A stretch of DNA of 64,000 nt, taken from Nocardioides sp. S-1144. Lineage in GTDB: Bacteria > Actinomycetota > Actinomycetes > Propionibacteriales > Nocardioidaceae. Where the stretch lies: positions 2,976,001-3,040,000 of the forward strand of contig NZ_CP040695.2 in NCBI RefSeq assembly GCF_005954645.2. Direction: 5' to 3'. Every line of letters begins with the position of its first letter. The stretch's first letter is position 1. The notes beneath the pieces were generated by a model that was not told the origin of the DNA, ran no database searches, and worked only from the letters and a program-made list of their open reading frames with translations. This document shows, piece by piece, positions 1 through 9,001 of the stretch. The translations under genes were made by a program, and so were the position numbers.

Positions 1-864
1 GACGGCGACCGGCCGCGCGCCCTGGTCGCGCGGCTCGTAGAGGGCGAGGAACTCACCGTCGGGGGCGAAGACGGCGCTGAGCCCGCCCAGCTCGCGCTCG
101 ATCCGGCGTCCGACGCGGACGTCGACCGCCTCGGCCTCGTCGAGGTCGACGCCCGGGAACGTCGCCCGGGCCGCCTGGGCGATCGGGATGATCGAGTACT
201 CGTCGTCGAGCTGCTCGAGGGTGCGGGAGGTGCCGAGGTCGAAGGGGCCCACCGCCGTGCGGCGCAGCGACGTCAGGTGCCCGCCGACCCCGAGCCGCTC
301 CCCCGCGTCGCGGGCGATGGCGCGGATGTAGGTGCCGCTGGAGCAGCGCACCGACACGGTGAGCTCGGGCACCTCGGCGCCGAGCCGGACGTCGTGGACG
401 ACGAGGTCGTGCACGGTCACGCGGCGCGGCTTGAGCTCGACCTCCTCGCCGTCGCGGACCCGCTGGTAGGCGCGCTTGCCGTCGACCTTGATGGCCGAGA
501 CGGCGGTGGGGACCTGGTCGATCGGGCCGACGAACGCCGCCAGCGCCTCGCGGACGGCGTCCGCGGTCAGCTCGGCGACCCGGGAGGCGTCGGCGGTGGC
601 GACGACCTCGCCCTCGGCGTCGTCGGTGCTCGTGGTGACCCCGAGCCGGATCGTGGCGTCGTAGCGCTTCTCGGTGAGCATCAGGTGCCCGAGCAGCCGG
701 GTGGCCCGGTCGACGCCGAGCACGAGCACGCCGGTGGCCATCGGGTCGAGCGTGCCGGCGTGGCCGACCTTGCGGGTGCCGGCGAGCCGGCGGATCCGGG
801 AGACGACGCCGTGCGAGGTGATCCCGCCCGGCTTGTCGACGACGACGAGACCGGGAGCGGTCAC
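1..864 (-). CDS. truB: tRNA pseudouridine(55) synthase TruB (3' end outside window)
   Basis: Isomerises U55 of the tRNA T-loop to pseudouridine. The protein opens with [18 protein letters not shown] and carries the family motif [11 protein letters not shown], in which Asp40 is the expected catalytic aspartate. 288 codons are visible and the frame is still open at base 1, so only the C-terminus is missing. The GTG start at 862-864 overlaps the rbfA stop in a GTGA (4-nt) junction, which indicates translational coupling at the end of the rimP-nusA-ylxR-infB-rbfA-truB operon. Identification is firm from the motif and the gene order. Confidence 0.95.
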   Translation of the reverse strand, partial: MTAPGLVVVDKPGGITSHGVVSRIRRLAGTRKVGHAGTLDPMATGVLVLGVDRATRLLGHLMLTEKRYDATIRLGVTTSTDDAEGEVVATADASRVAELTADAVREALAAFVGPIDQVPTAVSAIKVDGKRAYQRVRDGEEVELKPRRVTVHDLVVHDVRLGAEVPELTVSVRCSSGTYIRAIARDAGERLGVGGHLTSLRRTAVGPFDLGTSRTLEQLDDEYSIIPIAQAARATFPGVDLDEAEAVDVRVGRRIERELGGLSAVFAPDGEFLALYEPRDQGARPVAV

Positions 865-1382
865 CTCGGGCCGTCGTCCTCGGCGGCGTCGTCCTCGGCG
901 GGAGCCTCGTCGAGCTCCTCGTCGCCCTCGTCCCCGTCGTCCTCGTCGTCCTCGTCGTCCTCGCCGATGACCCGCGGTTTCTTGTACGGGTCCTCCTCGC
1001 CGGCGTAGGCCGAGCCACGGGCGGCGGCGACGGCGTCGTCCTGGGCCTTCGCGCGGGCCAGGACCTCCTCGAGCGCGCGGGCCTCGTCGGGCAGCGCGTC
1101 GTGGAAGAACGACAGGGTCGGGACGATGCGGGTGCCGAGCTGCTTGGCGACCTCGGAGCGCAGGATGCCCTTGGCGGACTCGAGGGCCACGGCCGTGCCG
1201 GCCATCTCCTCCTCGCCCCCGAGCACGGTGTAGAAGATCGAGGCCTGCTGCCCGTCGCCGGTGAGCCGGACGTCGGTGATGGTCACGAACCCGAGCCGCG
1301 GATCCTTGATCCGTCGCTCGAGCATCTCGGCCACGATCACCTGGATGCGGTCGGCGATCTTCCGGACGCGGGGGCTGGTCAT
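861..1382 (-). CDS. rbfA: 30S ribosome-binding factor RbfA
   Basis: Small-subunit maturation and cold-adaptation factor that binds 16S rRNA near its 5' helix. The 173-residue protein starts [20 protein letters not shown] and contains [20 protein letters not shown], the conserved KH-like core. The ATG at 1380-1382 fits the usual RbfA N-terminus; the frame stays open upstream, but that extension is low-complexity and not family-like. Residues from about 140 on form a strongly acidic Asp/Glu tail ([15 protein letters not shown]) beyond the compact domain, as in many actinobacterial homologues. It sits between infB and truB and shares a 4-nt overlap with truB. Confidence 0.95.
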   Translation of the reverse strand: MTSPRVRKIADRIQVIVAEMLERRIKDPRLGFVTITDVRLTGDGQQASIFYTVLGGEEEMAGTAVALESAKGILRSEVAKQLGTRIVPTLSFFHDALPDEARALEEVLARAKAQDDAVAAARGSAYAGEEDPYKKPRVIGEDDEDDEDDGDEGDEELDEAPAEDDAAEDDGPR

Positions 1383-1499
1383 GCTGCCTACTTTCTCAGA
1401 CCGCCGCTGCACGGAGCAGGGCGGGACGTCGGTGGTGCTCCGGCCCGCCACGACGGGCCGGACGCGGTGGGCGCGCCGGTGGGTCCGGCGGCCCGAACG

Positions 1500-1537
1500 C
1501 CGCAAGCGGCCCCGCCAGGAGGCGGAGCCGCTTGCGG
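1500..1537 (-). terminator. Stem-loop downstream of infB
   Basis: An 11-bp perfect stem (CCGCAAGCGGC at 1500-1510, GCCGCTTGCGG at 1527-1537) encloses a second short stem CCGCC/GGCGG with loop AGGA. It lies 12 nt after the infB stop and before rbfA. There is no U-tract on the minus strand, so it may be a U-less terminator, a partial terminator that lowers rbfA-truB expression, or a 3'-end stabiliser. Confidence 0.6.
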
Positions 1538-1549
1538 ACGGGGAGCGGG

Positions 1550-4444
1550 TCAGCTCCGGGGGATCTCGCGCATCTCGAAGGCCTCCACGACATCGCCTTC
1601 CTTGATGTCCTGGAAGTTGCGCAGCACCAGACCGCACTCGAAGCCCTCGCGGACCTCGGAGGCGTCGTCCTTCTCGCGCTTCAGCGAGGCGAGGTCGAGG
1701 TTGTCGGCCACCACCTTGTTGTCGCGCAGGACCCGGACCTTGGCGTTGCGTCGGATGACACCACCGGTGACCATGCAGCCGGCGATCTTGCCGATCTTGG
1801 AGCTGGAGAAGATCGCACGGATCTCCGCCTGGCCCAGGGTCGACTCCTCGAACTCCGGCTTGAGCATGCCCTTGAGGGCGGCCTCGATCTCGTCGATGGC
1901 CTGGTAGATGACGGTGTAGTACCGGATCTCCACGCCCTCCTTGTCGGCCATCTCGGTCGCCTTGCCCTGCGGGCGGACGTTGAAGCCGATGATGATCGCG
2001 TCGGAGGCGGCCGCCAGGTCGACGTTGGTCTCGGTGATCGCACCGACACCGCGGTCGATGACGCGGATGCTGACCTCGTCGCCGACGTCGATCTGCGACA
2101 GGGCGTCCTCGAGCGCCTCGACCGAACCGGACACGTCGCCCTTGAGGATGAGGTTGAGCTCCTGGCTCGCGCCCTTCTCCATGGAGGCCATGAAGTCCTC
2201 GAGCGTGCGACGCACGTTGCGCTTGGCCTGCATGGCCGCACGCTGGCGCGACTCGCGCTTCTCGGCGATCTGGCGGGCCATCCGGTCGTCGTCGACGACG
2301 AGGAAGTTCTGACCCGCACCGGGCACCGAGCTGAGACCGAGGACCATCGCCGGACGACCGGGGTCGGCCTCGGTGATCTCCTGACCGTGCTCGTCGAGCA
2401 TCGCGCGCACCCGGCCGTAGGCCGCGCCGGCGACGATCGAGTCACCGACGCGCAGCGTGCCGCGCTGGACCAGGATCGTGGCCACGGGGCCGCGACCACG
2501 GTCGAGGTGGGCCTCGACCACGAGACCCTGCGCGTCCTGCGTCGGGTTGGCCCGCAGGTCGAGCGAGGCGTCGGCGGTGAGGACGACGGCCTCGAGCAGC
2601 TTGTCGAGGTTGAGCTCGGACTTGGCCGAGACGTCGACGAACATCGCGTCGCCGCCGTACTCCTCGGGCACCAGGCCGTACTCGGTCAGCTGGCCGCGGA
2701 CCTTGGTCGGGTCGGCGTCGGGCTTGTCGATCTTGTTGACCGCGACGACGATCGGGACGCCGGCGGCCTTGGCGTGGTTGAGCGCCTCGACCGTCTGCGG
2801 CATGACGCCGTCGTCAGCCGCGACCACGAGGATCGCGATGTCGGTGGCCTGGGCACCACGGGCACGCATGGCGGTGAACGCCTCGTGACCCGGGGTGTCG
2901 ATGAGCGTGATGCGACGCTCGTTGCCGTCGACGTCGGTCGCGACCTGGTAGGCACCGATGTGCTGGGTGATGCCACCGGCCTCCTTGTCGACGACGTTGG
3001 CGCCACGCAGGGCGTCGAGGAGCTTGGTCTTTCCGTGGTCGACGTGACCCATCACGGTCACGACCGGCGGCCGGATGACCAGGTCGGTGTCGTCGCCCTC
3101 GTCGGAGCCGAACTCGAGGTCGAAGGACCCGAGCAGCTCGCGGTCCTCGTCCTCGGGCGAGATGATCTCGATGTTGTAGTTGAGCTCCTCGCCGAGCACC
3201 TCCAGCGTGGCGTCGTTGACGGACTCCGTGGCGGTGACCATCTCGCCGAGGTGGAACAGCATCTGCACGAGCTGGGCCGCGTCGACCCCCACCTTGTCGG
3301 CGAAGTCGGTCAGCGACGCGCCGCGCGCCAGGCGCACGGTCTCGCCGTTGCCCTTGCGGACGCGCATCCCGCCCAGGGTCGGGGCCTCCATGGCCTCGAA
3401 CTCCTGGCGACGAGCGCGCTTCGACTTGCGACCGCGACGCGACGGACCACCGGGGCGACCGAAGGCACCCTGGGTCTGGCCGCGCTGGCCGGGACGACCG
3501 CCGCCGGGGCGACCGCCACCGGCGAAGCCGCCGGGGCGACCGGGAGCGCCGGCACCGGCACCGCCGGGACCACCGCCGGGGCCACCGCGACCGGGGGCAC
3601 CGGGGCGACCCGGGGCTCCGCGACCGGGGGCACCGGGACGACCGGGACCGCCCGGACCACCGGGGCCACGGCCACCGGGGCCGTTGCCGAACGCGGCCGG
3701 GGACTTCGGCATCATCGCCGGGTTCGGGCGCGGCATGCCGGGACGCCCGGGGGCGCCGCCGTCGCGAGCCGACGGGGGCCGCGGCGGACGGTTCTCACCA
3801 GCGCCGGTCCCGGCACCGGTGCCGGTACCGGTGCCCGCGGGGGCGTCGCCGGCGGCGTCGGGGCGCGGGGCCGCGGGACGGCGTCCCATGCCCTGGTTGG
3901 ACGAGAACGGGTTGTTGCCCGGGCGCGGGGTGCCGCCGGGCTTGCCGACCGGACGCGGGGCCGGGGCCTTGGGCGTCGGGGACGGCTTGGCCGGGCGGAC
4001 GGGGACGCCGACGCGGCGGGTGCCGCGGGGGCGGCCGGCTCGGCGGCTGCCGGCTCGACGGCCGCCGGGGCGACCGGGGCGGCCGGCTCGACGGCGGGGG
4101 CCGGGGTGACCGGCGCGGGGGCCGGGGTCTCGACGACCGGCTCGGCCACGGGGCCGGGGCCTTCGGACCGGGCTTGGGGCCGGGACGGGCGCCCGGCCGC
4201 GGGCCGCTCGAGGGGCGGCACCGGACGACGCCGGGGCCGGCGCGGACGGCGCAGCCTCGGCGGGGGCCGCGGGCGCGGCCTTGAGGGAGGCGCCGACCTC
4301 CTTGCGGAAACGCATCTCCGCAGGCAGCTCGACGGTGGAGCTCGCCGACTTGACGAACTCGCCCATCTCCTTGAACTTCTCGAGAACGAACTTGCTCTCG
4401 ACGCCGAACTCCTTGGCGAGCTCGTGTACGCGGGTCTTAGCCAC
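1550..4444 (-). CDS. infB: Translation initiation factor IF-2
   Basis: GTPase that delivers initiator fMet-tRNA to the 30S subunit. N-terminal IF2_N segment [20 protein letters not shown]; then a long Pro/Ala/Gly/Arg linker (roughly residues 60-340); a second IF2_N-like segment; the GTPase domain with G1 GHVDHGKT (about residue 466), DTPGHEAF and NKID; then domains II-IV to the end. The GTG start at 4442-4444 has the strong Shine-Dalgarno AAGGAG. Length 964 aa is typical for actinobacteria. Oddity: in the linker (residues about 77-147) the plausible Pro/Ala sequence jumps through all three frames and returns, with each switch at a CCCC run (4212-4215, 4150-4153, 4001-4004). The listed frame stays open throughout but reads Arg-rich there. 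See findings. Confidence 0.95.
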   Translation of the reverse strand: MAKTRVHELAKEFGVESKFVLEKFKEMGEFVKSASSTVELPAEMRFRKEVGASLKAAPAAPAEAAPSAPAPASSGAAPRAARGRAPVPAPSPVRRPRPRGRAGRRDPGPRAGHPGPRRRAGRPGRPGGRRAGSRRAGRPRGTRRVGVPVRPAKPSPTPKAPAPRPVGKPGGTPRPGNNPFSSNQGMGRRPAAPRPDAAGDAPAGTGTGTGAGTGAGENRPPRPPSARDGGAPGRPGMPRPNPAMMPKSPAAFGNGPGGRGPGGPGGPGRPGAPGRGAPGRPGAPGRGGPGGGPGGAGAGAPGRPGGFAGGGRPGGGRPGQRGQTQGAFGRPGGPSRRGRKSKRARRQEFEAMEAPTLGGMRVRKGNGETVRLARGASLTDFADKVGVDAAQLVQMLFHLGEMVTATESVNDATLEVLGEELNYNIEIISPEDEDRELLGSFDLEFGSDEGDDTDLVIRPPVVTVMGHVDHGKTKLLDALRGANVVDKEAGGITQHIGAYQVATDVDGNERRITLIDTPGHEAFTAMRARGAQATDIAILVVAADDGVMPQTVEALNHAKAAGVPIVVAVNKIDKPDADPTKVRGQLTEYGLVPEEYGGDAMFVDVSAKSELNLDKLLEAVVLTADASLDLRANPTQDAQGLVVEAHLDRGRGPVATILVQRGTLRVGDSIVAGAAYGRVRAMLDEHGQEITEADPGRPAMVLGLSSVPGAGQNFLVVDDDRMARQIAEKRESRQRAAMQAKRNVRRTLEDFMASMEKGASQELNLILKGDVSGSVEALEDALSQIDVGDEVSIRVIDRGVGAITETNVDLAAASDAIIIGFNVRPQGKATEMADKEGVEIRYYTVIYQAIDEIEAALKGMLKPEFEESTLGQAEIRAIFSSSKIGKIAGCMVTGGVIRRNAKVRVLRDNKVVADNLDLASLKREKDDASEVREGFECGLVLRNFQDIKEGDVVEAFEMREIPRS

Positions 4445-4585
4445 AATTCTCCTTCATGGCTCGACCCGCGTGCCCTGGTGGGCGAATTGTGCGGTGACCG
4501 AGCCTCAGTGGTGGTGTTGCAAACTCATCGGGAAGTACTCATCGAGTGCTCATGAGCTGCTGCTCCAGTTCCCTGTGGTGGATGG

Positions 4586-4900
4586 TCATCTGCTGGTTGC
4601 TGCGTCCTGCGCGGCTGCGACGTGGTCCCTCACCGGCACGCTGGAGAGGCCCGGGTCGGCACGCAGTGCCCTCCCGAACGCCCTCCGGCGCACCGCGAGC
4701 TCGTAGCACTCGGTGGTGGGGTGCACGTGTGCCCCCCGGCCGGGTGCGGTGGCTGTCGGATCGGGCACGACGGCCGGGTGGCCACCTGCGTCCGCGCCGG
4801 CGGTCACCCGCAACAACTCGCGCTTGGCGGCCCGCTGCCGACATCCCACGCACGTGCGGACAGGCTCCGTGCGCACGAGGGACGACGATCGTTGGACCAC
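4586..4900 (-). CDS. ylxR: YlxR family RNA-binding protein (DUF448)
   Basis: Small nucleic-acid-binding protein encoded between nusA and infB in most Gram-positive bacteria. In other species YlxR has been described as a transcription modulator and as an RNase P partner. The diagnostic motifs are visible: RTCVGCRQRAAKRELLRV, then PGRGAHVHPTTECYELAVRR and FGRALR. Start uncertain. GTG at 4898-4900 is preferred because TAGACT (4908-4913, minus strand) lies 7 nt upstream, as expected of a leaderless promoter. GTG codons at 4945 and 4876 are also in frame. The protein would be 104 aa. Confidence 0.85.
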   Translation of the reverse strand: MVQRSSSLVRTEPVRTCVGCRQRAAKRELLRVTAGADAGGHPAVVPDPTATAPGRGAHVHPTTECYELAVRRRAFGRALRADPGLSSVPVRDHVAAAQDAATSR

Positions 4901-4907
4901 CGCTCCC

Positions 4908-4913
4908 AGTCTA
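4908..4913 (-). promoter_or_regulatory. Probable -10 element for a leaderless ylxR-infB transcript
   Basis: On the minus strand TAGACT is followed by GGGAGCG and then GTG, the first codon of ylxR. A TANNNT hexamer 6-7 nt before a start codon matches the leaderless arrangement seen at many genes in this window. It would provide an internal promoter in the rimP-truB operon. The -35 region is weak (TTCGGA 18 nt upstream). Confidence 0.5.
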
Positions 4914-5032
4914 GCCAACTCCGGCCCGTACTCCGAACCGGGCACGACCGGGCCCGAATGACGGCGTCACGTCGGCGTCACGTCGGCGTCGCGCAGGCGT
5001 CGGCGCGGGGTCGACGCGGGGTCGGGCGCGGG

Positions 5033-6013
5033 TCAGCGCCGCGGCGCCTCTTCCTCGTCACCGTGGATGTCGATGCGCCACCCGGTGAGGCGGGCGGCGA
5101 GGCGGGCGTTCTGGCCCTCCTTGCCGATCGCCAGCGACAGCTGGAACGACGGGACGACGACCTTCGCCGAGCGGGCGGCGAGGTCGACGATCTCGACGCT
5201 CTTGACCTGGGCGGGCGACAGCGCGCTGGAGACGAGCCGCGCGGGGTCGTCGGACCAGTCGACGATGTCGATCTTCTCCTCGTTCAGCGCGTGCATCACG
5301 CTGCGCACCCGCTGCCCCATCGGGCCGATGCAGGCGCCCTTGGCGTTGATGCCGGGGGCGGTCGAGCGGACCGCGATCTTGGTGCGGTGGCCGGCCTCGC
5401 GGGCGATCGCGGAGATCTCGACCTGGCCGCTGGCGATCTCGGGCACCTCGAGCGCGAAGAGCTTCTTGACCAGGTTGGGGTGCGAGCGGGTCAGGGTGAC
5501 CTGCGGTCCGCGCATCCCCTTGCGCACCGAGAGCACGAGGCACTTGATGCGGGTGCCGTGGCTGTAGCTCTCGCCGGGCACCCGCTCGCTGACGGGCAGC
5601 AGCGCCTCGAGGCGACCCAGGTCGACCAGGACGTCGTCGGGGTTGCGGCCCTGCTGGATGATCCCGGAGATCAGGTCGCCCTCCTTGCCGGAGAACTCAC
5701 CGAACTTGATCTCGTCCTCGGCGTCGCGCAGCCGCTGCATCATGATCTGCTTCGCGGTGGTCGCGGCGATCCGGCCGAACCCGGCGGGGGTGTCGTCGAA
5801 CTCCCCGACCTTCTCGCCGTCGTCGTCGAGCTCGGCGGCGAGCACGGTGACGTGCCCGGTCTTGCGGTCGAGCTCGACGCGGGCCTGCTCGTGGGCCCCG
5901 GGCGACCTCAGGTACGCCGTCTGGAGGGCCTGCTCGATGGCCTCGACGAGGACCTCGAACTTGATCTCCTTCTCGCGCTCCAGCATTCGCAGGATGCTCA
6001 GGTCGATGTCCAT
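5033..6013 (-). CDS. nusA: Transcription termination/antitermination protein NusA
   Basis: RNA polymerase-associated elongation factor that affects pausing, Rho-independent termination and rRNA antitermination. The 326-residue protein has the N-terminal polymerase-binding domain ([19 protein letters not shown]), an S1 domain around residues 110-180 and tandem KH domains ([40 protein letters not shown]). It lacks the C-terminal acidic repeats of enterobacterial NusA, as normal for actinobacteria. Its ATG overlaps the rimP stop by one base (TGATG), so the pair is coupled. Confidence 0.96.
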   Translation of the reverse strand: MDIDLSILRMLEREKEIKFEVLVEAIEQALQTAYLRSPGAHEQARVELDRKTGHVTVLAAELDDDGEKVGEFDDTPAGFGRIAATTAKQIMMQRLRDAEDEIKFGEFSGKEGDLISGIIQQGRNPDDVLVDLGRLEALLPVSERVPGESYSHGTRIKCLVLSVRKGMRGPQVTLTRSHPNLVKKLFALEVPEIASGQVEISAIAREAGHRTKIAVRSTAPGINAKGACIGPMGQRVRSVMHALNEEKIDIVDWSDDPARLVSSALSPAQVKSVEIVDLAARSAKVVVPSFQLSLAIGKEGQNARLAARLTGWRIDIHGDEEEAPRR

Positions 6014-6531
6014 CAGTGCTCGTCCTCCTCGATGTCCGGCTCGTCGGCCGGACCCTTGCGGTTGAACTCGATCTGCACCAGCGCCCTGGCGACGTCGGCG
6101 TACGGCAGGCGGGTCTCGTCCCCGTCGACGTCGAGCACGACGGCTCCGTCGGGGTCGTCGTCGCTGGCGCCGATGCGCCCGGTCACGGTGCCGCCCTCGA
6201 CGAGGGTGACCTTGACCAGGCGGTCGGCGTTGCGGCGCCAGTGACGCGGCAGCGTGAGCGGGCGGTCCACGCCGCGCGAGGTGACCTCGAGGGTGTAGGG
6301 CTGCTGCCCCATCGCCTCGGCGAGGTCGCCGTCCAGGACCTCGGCGACGCGGCGGGTCGCGTCGGCGACGTCGTCCATGGTGACGCCGCCGTCCTGGTCG
6401 ACCGCGACGCGCACGACGCGGCGCTTGCCGGCCGGGGTGACCTCGACGGCCTCGAGGTCGAGCCCGAGCTCGGCCAGGGGGTCGGTGAGTCCTGCTTCGA
6501 TGCGGCTGGACAACGCCTGCGTGGCGGACAT
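6013..6531 (-). CDS. rimP: Ribosome maturation factor RimP
   Basis: Required for early 30S subunit assembly. The 172-residue protein has the RimP N-terminal domain ([20 protein letters not shown], then [20 protein letters not shown]) and a C-terminal SH3-like domain ending in an acidic tail. The ATG at 6529-6531 has the near-perfect Shine-Dalgarno AGGAGG 8 nt upstream. It is the first gene of the rimP-nusA-ylxR-infB-rbfA-truB operon. A possible -10 TACGCT lies on the minus strand at 6580-6585 in the region shared with the divergent lipoprotein gene. Confidence 0.94.
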   Translation of the reverse strand: MSATQALSSRIEAGLTDPLAELGLDLEAVEVTPAGKRRVVRVAVDQDGGVTMDDVADATRRVAEVLDGDLAEAMGQQPYTLEVTSRGVDRPLTLPRHWRRNADRLVKVTLVEGGTVTGRIGASDDDPDGAVVLDVDGDETRLPYADVARALVQIEFNRKGPADEPDIEEDEH

Positions 6532-6651
6532 CCTCGCGACCTCCTGTGCTGTTGTGTCGAGCGGTGGTGCCGGTCTCTCAGCGTAGGGCATGGCCGGCCC
6601 CGGGGCGGTGTCGGCGCCGTCGGCCGCGAGGTCCCGGGATATCGTCGCCCG

Positions 6652-7182
6652 GTGCCGCCGCGTCCTGCCCTCGTGACTCGCCGCGCCGTCGTCGGCGTGA
6701 CCGTGCTCGGGACCGCCGGCTGCTCGATCGGGTCCCTCGACCCGTCGTCGGGCGACCCCACGATCACGCCGACGACGAGCCCGTCCGACGGCGCGGTCCC
6801 CGACCCCGGCGGCAGCGGGTCCGCCGACACCGACGCCGACACCGACGCGGCCCTGGTCGAGCAGGCCGCGCTCGCGCTGTCGGTGGCGCACCGGACGGCC
6901 CAGACCAACGCCCGCGCCCACCCGCCCCTGGCCGAGGCGCTGGCCCCGCTGGTGCGGCTGCACCGCGCCCACGCCGGGGAGCTCGGCGGGCTGCGCCCCA
7001 CGAGCGGCAGGTTCGCCGTCGGCGGCGAGCCCGTGCGACGTGCCCGCCGCCGCGTCGCGGTGGCCGAGGAGACCCTCGAGCAGGCGCTGGTCGGCCTCGC
7101 CGTCCGCGCCGACAGCGGCGCGCTGGCCCGCCTGCTCGCCTCGATGGCCGCCTCGGTCGCCCAGCACCGGAGCGTGCTGTGA
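6652..7182 (+). CDS. Putative lipoprotein of unknown function
   Basis: A 176-residue protein with a short signal segment ([16 protein letters not shown]) that ends in a lipobox-like TAGC, a Ser/Thr/Asp-rich linker, and a helical Ala/Leu/Arg-rich body with heptad-like spacing ([25 protein letters not shown]). The GTG at 6652 is preferred because TATCGT (6640-6645) sits 6 nt before it, as for a leaderless transcript; a second GTG at 6673 would give a tighter signal peptide. It overlaps the next gene by 4 nt (GTGA) and is divergent from rimP. The all-helical body and its partner suggest a ferritin-like or four-helix fold. No function can be assigned. Confidence 0.7.
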   Translation: MPPRPALVTRRAVVGVTVLGTAGCSIGSLDPSSGDPTITPTTSPSDGAVPDPGGSGSADTDADTDAALVEQAALALSVAHRTAQTNARAHPPLAEALAPLVRLHRAHAGELGGLRPTSGRFAVGGEPVRRARRRVAVAEETLEQALVGLAVRADSGALARLLASMAASVAQHRSVL

Positions 7183-7598
7183 CCTACCTCGACGCGCTGC
7201 AGACCACCCTGGCCGCCGAGCACGCCGCCCTCTTCGTCGGCGGCTACCTCGGCGCCCAGACGTCGGCCTCGGCGGACCCGACGCTCTACGAGGCGCTGCG
7301 CACCTCCTACGACGTGCACCGCGCCCGGCGCGACGAGCTCACCCGGTTCGTGCTCGCCGGGGGCGCCGAGCCGGTGGCGGCCGCGGCGTCCTACGACCTG
7401 CCGGGGGTGGTCACCGGCGACAGCGCCGCCATCCGCGGCGAGGCCCTGCGGGTCGAGCGGGCCTGCGGCACGACGTACGGCTACCTGGTGGCCAGCACCC
7501 CGGGCGAGCAGCGGAGCTGGGCGGTCGGGGCGCTCCTCGACTCGGCGCGGCGCGAGCTCGCGCTGGGCGGGAGCCCCCGCCCCTCCCCCGGTCGCTGA
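7179..7598 (+). CDS. Ferritin-like domain protein (DUF4439 type)
   Basis: A 139-residue soluble protein starting [19 protein letters not shown]. The EHAA helix, the paired downstream helix [16 protein letters not shown] and the [13 protein letters not shown] helix resemble the ferritin-like DUF4439 family common beside rimP in actinobacteria. Whether it binds metal is unknown. The GTG start lies inside the lipoprotein stop (GTGA), so the two are probably made together, the first anchored in the envelope. The family call rests on visual pattern and genomic position. Confidence 0.72.
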   Translation: MTYLDALQTTLAAEHAALFVGGYLGAQTSASADPTLYEALRTSYDVHRARRDELTRFVLAGGAEPVAAAASYDLPGVVTGDSAAIRGEALRVERACGTTYGYLVASTPGEQRSWAVGALLDSARRELALGGSPRPSPGR

Positions 7599-7625
7599 CC
7601 GGGCGACCGGGCCGAAAACGCAGCC

Positions 7626-7689
7626 AGTCCGCGAACTCATCTTCCGGGGAACTCCCGAGATGCTCCCCGGAAGGATGAGTACGCGGACT
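7626..7689. terminator. Long imperfect palindrome after the DUF4439 gene
   Basis: Arms at 7626-7650 and 7664-7689 pair almost completely (8 bp, one mismatch, 7 bp, one bulge, 9 bp) around a 13-nt loop. Outer arm AGTCCGCG pairs with CGCGGACT, inner arm TTCCGGGGA with TCCCCGGAA. It begins 28 nt after the stop codon and is probably the terminator of the lipoprotein/DUF4439 pair, although it has no T-tract. Its length is unusual for a simple terminator. Confidence 0.6.
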
Positions 7690-7751
7690 GCTGGCGGCCT
7701 GGGACAGCGGCCGTCGGAGGGAGCCGACCCGAGTCGGTGGAGAACCCTTCG

Positions 7752-7891
7752 TGCAGAAGTCTGCAACAGCGGAGGCCCCCGAGGACACGACGGCGGATCA
7801 TCACAAGTCTGCAATGCACAAACCTGCAATCACCTCGGCGCCCGGCTCGACGGTCGACCCGGGCGGGCACGGCGGGTTGCAGGAACGTGCA
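7752..7891. promoter_or_regulatory. Three phased TGCA-N6-TGCA operator-like sites upstream of dhaK
   Basis: TGCAGAAGTCTGCA at 7752-7765, TGCACAAACCTGCA at 7815-7828 and TGCAGGAACGTGCA at 7878-7891. All are 14 bp with TGCA half sites and a 6-nt spacer, and the start-to-start distance is exactly 63 bp both times, close to six helical turns. The array lies in the 404-bp gene-free stretch before dhaK (start 8003). It looks like binding sites for a cooperative regulator of the dha operon. No regulator gene is adjacent. Confidence 0.65.
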
Positions 7892-8002
7892 GCCGACGAT
7901 GACGGCGTCCAGGGGTTGCGGCGGGGACCAGGTTCCGGTTCGTTGCTCGTAGGGGAATCGCAGCGCCGACGACGTCGACGCCGAGTTCGGAGGACCGAGA
8001 CC

Positions 8003-9001
8003 ATGAAGAAGCTCATCAACGACCCGGCGAACGTGCTCGCCGACGCCCTGCGCGGCATCGAGGCGGCCCACCCGGAGCTCCGGGTCGACCACCAGCACCG
8101 GGTGATCTACCGCGCCGAGCCGAAGCAGGACGGCCGGGTGGCGATCATCTCCGGCGGTGGGTCGGGCCACGAGCCGCTGCACGGGGGGTTCGTCGGTCCC
8201 GGCATGCTGGACGCCGCGTGCGCCGGCGAGGTCTTCACCTCCCCGACCCCCGACCAGGTGGCCGAGGCGACCGCGGCCGTGGACCGCGGGGCCGGCGTGC
8301 TCCACGTCGTGAAGAACTACACCGGCGACGTGATGAACTTCGAGATGGCCGGCGAGCTCGCGGCTGCCGACTCCGGGGTGCGGGTCGAGACCGTCGTCAC
8401 CGCCGACGACGTCGCCGTCCAGGACTCCACCTACACGGCCGGACGACGTGGCGTCGGCCTGACCGTCCTGCTCGAGAAGATCGTCGGCGCCGCCGCCGAG
8501 GAGGGCCAGGACCTCGACGCCGTGGTCGCGCTCGCGCAGCGGGTCAACGACGCCGGCCGGTCGATGGGCATCGCCCTCACCAGCTGCACGGTGCCCGCGG
8601 CCGGCAAGCCGACCTTCGACCTCCCCGAGGACGAGATGGAGGTCGGCGTCGGCATCCACGGCGAGCCGGGCCGGCGCCGGGTGCCGCTGGCACCGGCCTC
8701 CGAGGTGGCCGCGCTGCTGGTCGAGTCGGTTCTCGCCGACCGCGACTTCACCGGCTCCCCCGCCGTGGTGATGCTCAACGGCATGGGCGGCACCCCGCTC
8801 ATCGAGCTCTACGTGCTCTACGGCGAGGTGGCCCGGCTGCTCGCCGACGCCGGCGTGCCGGTGGCGCGCCGCCTGGTCGGCAACTACATCACCTCCCTCG
8901 ACATGGCCGGCGCCTCGCTCACCGTGCTCGGCGCCGACGACGACCTGCTGCGGCTGTGGGACGCACCGGTCGACACCTCCGGGCTGCGGTGGGGGGTCTG
9001 A
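8003..9001 (+). CDS. dhaK: Dihydroxyacetone kinase subunit DhaK
   Basis: Substrate-binding subunit of PTS-dependent dihydroxyacetone kinase, which converts dihydroxyacetone to DHAP using phosphate passed from DhaM through DhaL-bound ADP. The 332-residue protein starts MKKLINDPANVLADALRGIE and has the conserved ISGGGSGHEPLHGGFVG segment, KNYTGDVMNF, and VGIHGEPGRRR with the histidine that forms the hemiaminal with substrate. The ATG at 8003 has the Shine-Dalgarno GGAGG. An in-frame upstream extension to 7751 crosses the operator array and reads as low-complexity noise. The stop overlaps dhaL (TGATG). Confidence 0.95.
   Translation: MKKLINDPANVLADALRGIEAAHPELRVDHQHRVIYRAEPKQDGRVAIISGGGSGHEPLHGGFVGPGMLDAACAGEVFTSPTPDQVAEATAAVDRGAGVLHVVKNYTGDVMNFEMAGELAAADSGVRVETVVTADDVAVQDSTYTAGRRGVGLTVLLEKIVGAAAEEGQDLDAVVALAQRVNDAGRSMGIALTSCTVPAAGKPTFDLPEDEMEVGVGIHGEPGRRRVPLAPASEVAALLVESVLADRDFTGSPAVVMLNGMGGTPLIELYVLYGEVARLLADAGVPVARRLVGNYITSLDMAGASLTVLGADDDLLRLWDAPVDTSGLRWGV

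Noticed and set aside
1532..4555. A 1007-codon plus-strand open frame opposite infB, and similar long frames opposite rseP, proS, glpK and others
   Set aside because: At this GC content the antisense and shifted frames of real genes stay open by codon bias. Their translations are Asp/Val/Gly/Arg-rich without family motifs.
4539..4585. Short peptide between ylxR and infB (MTIHHRELEQQLMSTR)
   Set aside because: It is in the intergenic gap with only a weak ribosome site and no conservation that can be judged; more likely chance.
4946..5032. Short direct repeats (GTCACGTCGGC) between nusA and ylxR
   Set aside because: Two or three short units in a GC-rich spacer; no clear structure or other copy.
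7751..8002. In-frame upstream extension of dhaK
   Set aside because: It crosses the TGCA operator array and reads as Arg-rich low complexity; ATG 8003 has a proper ribosome site and a family-like N-terminus.
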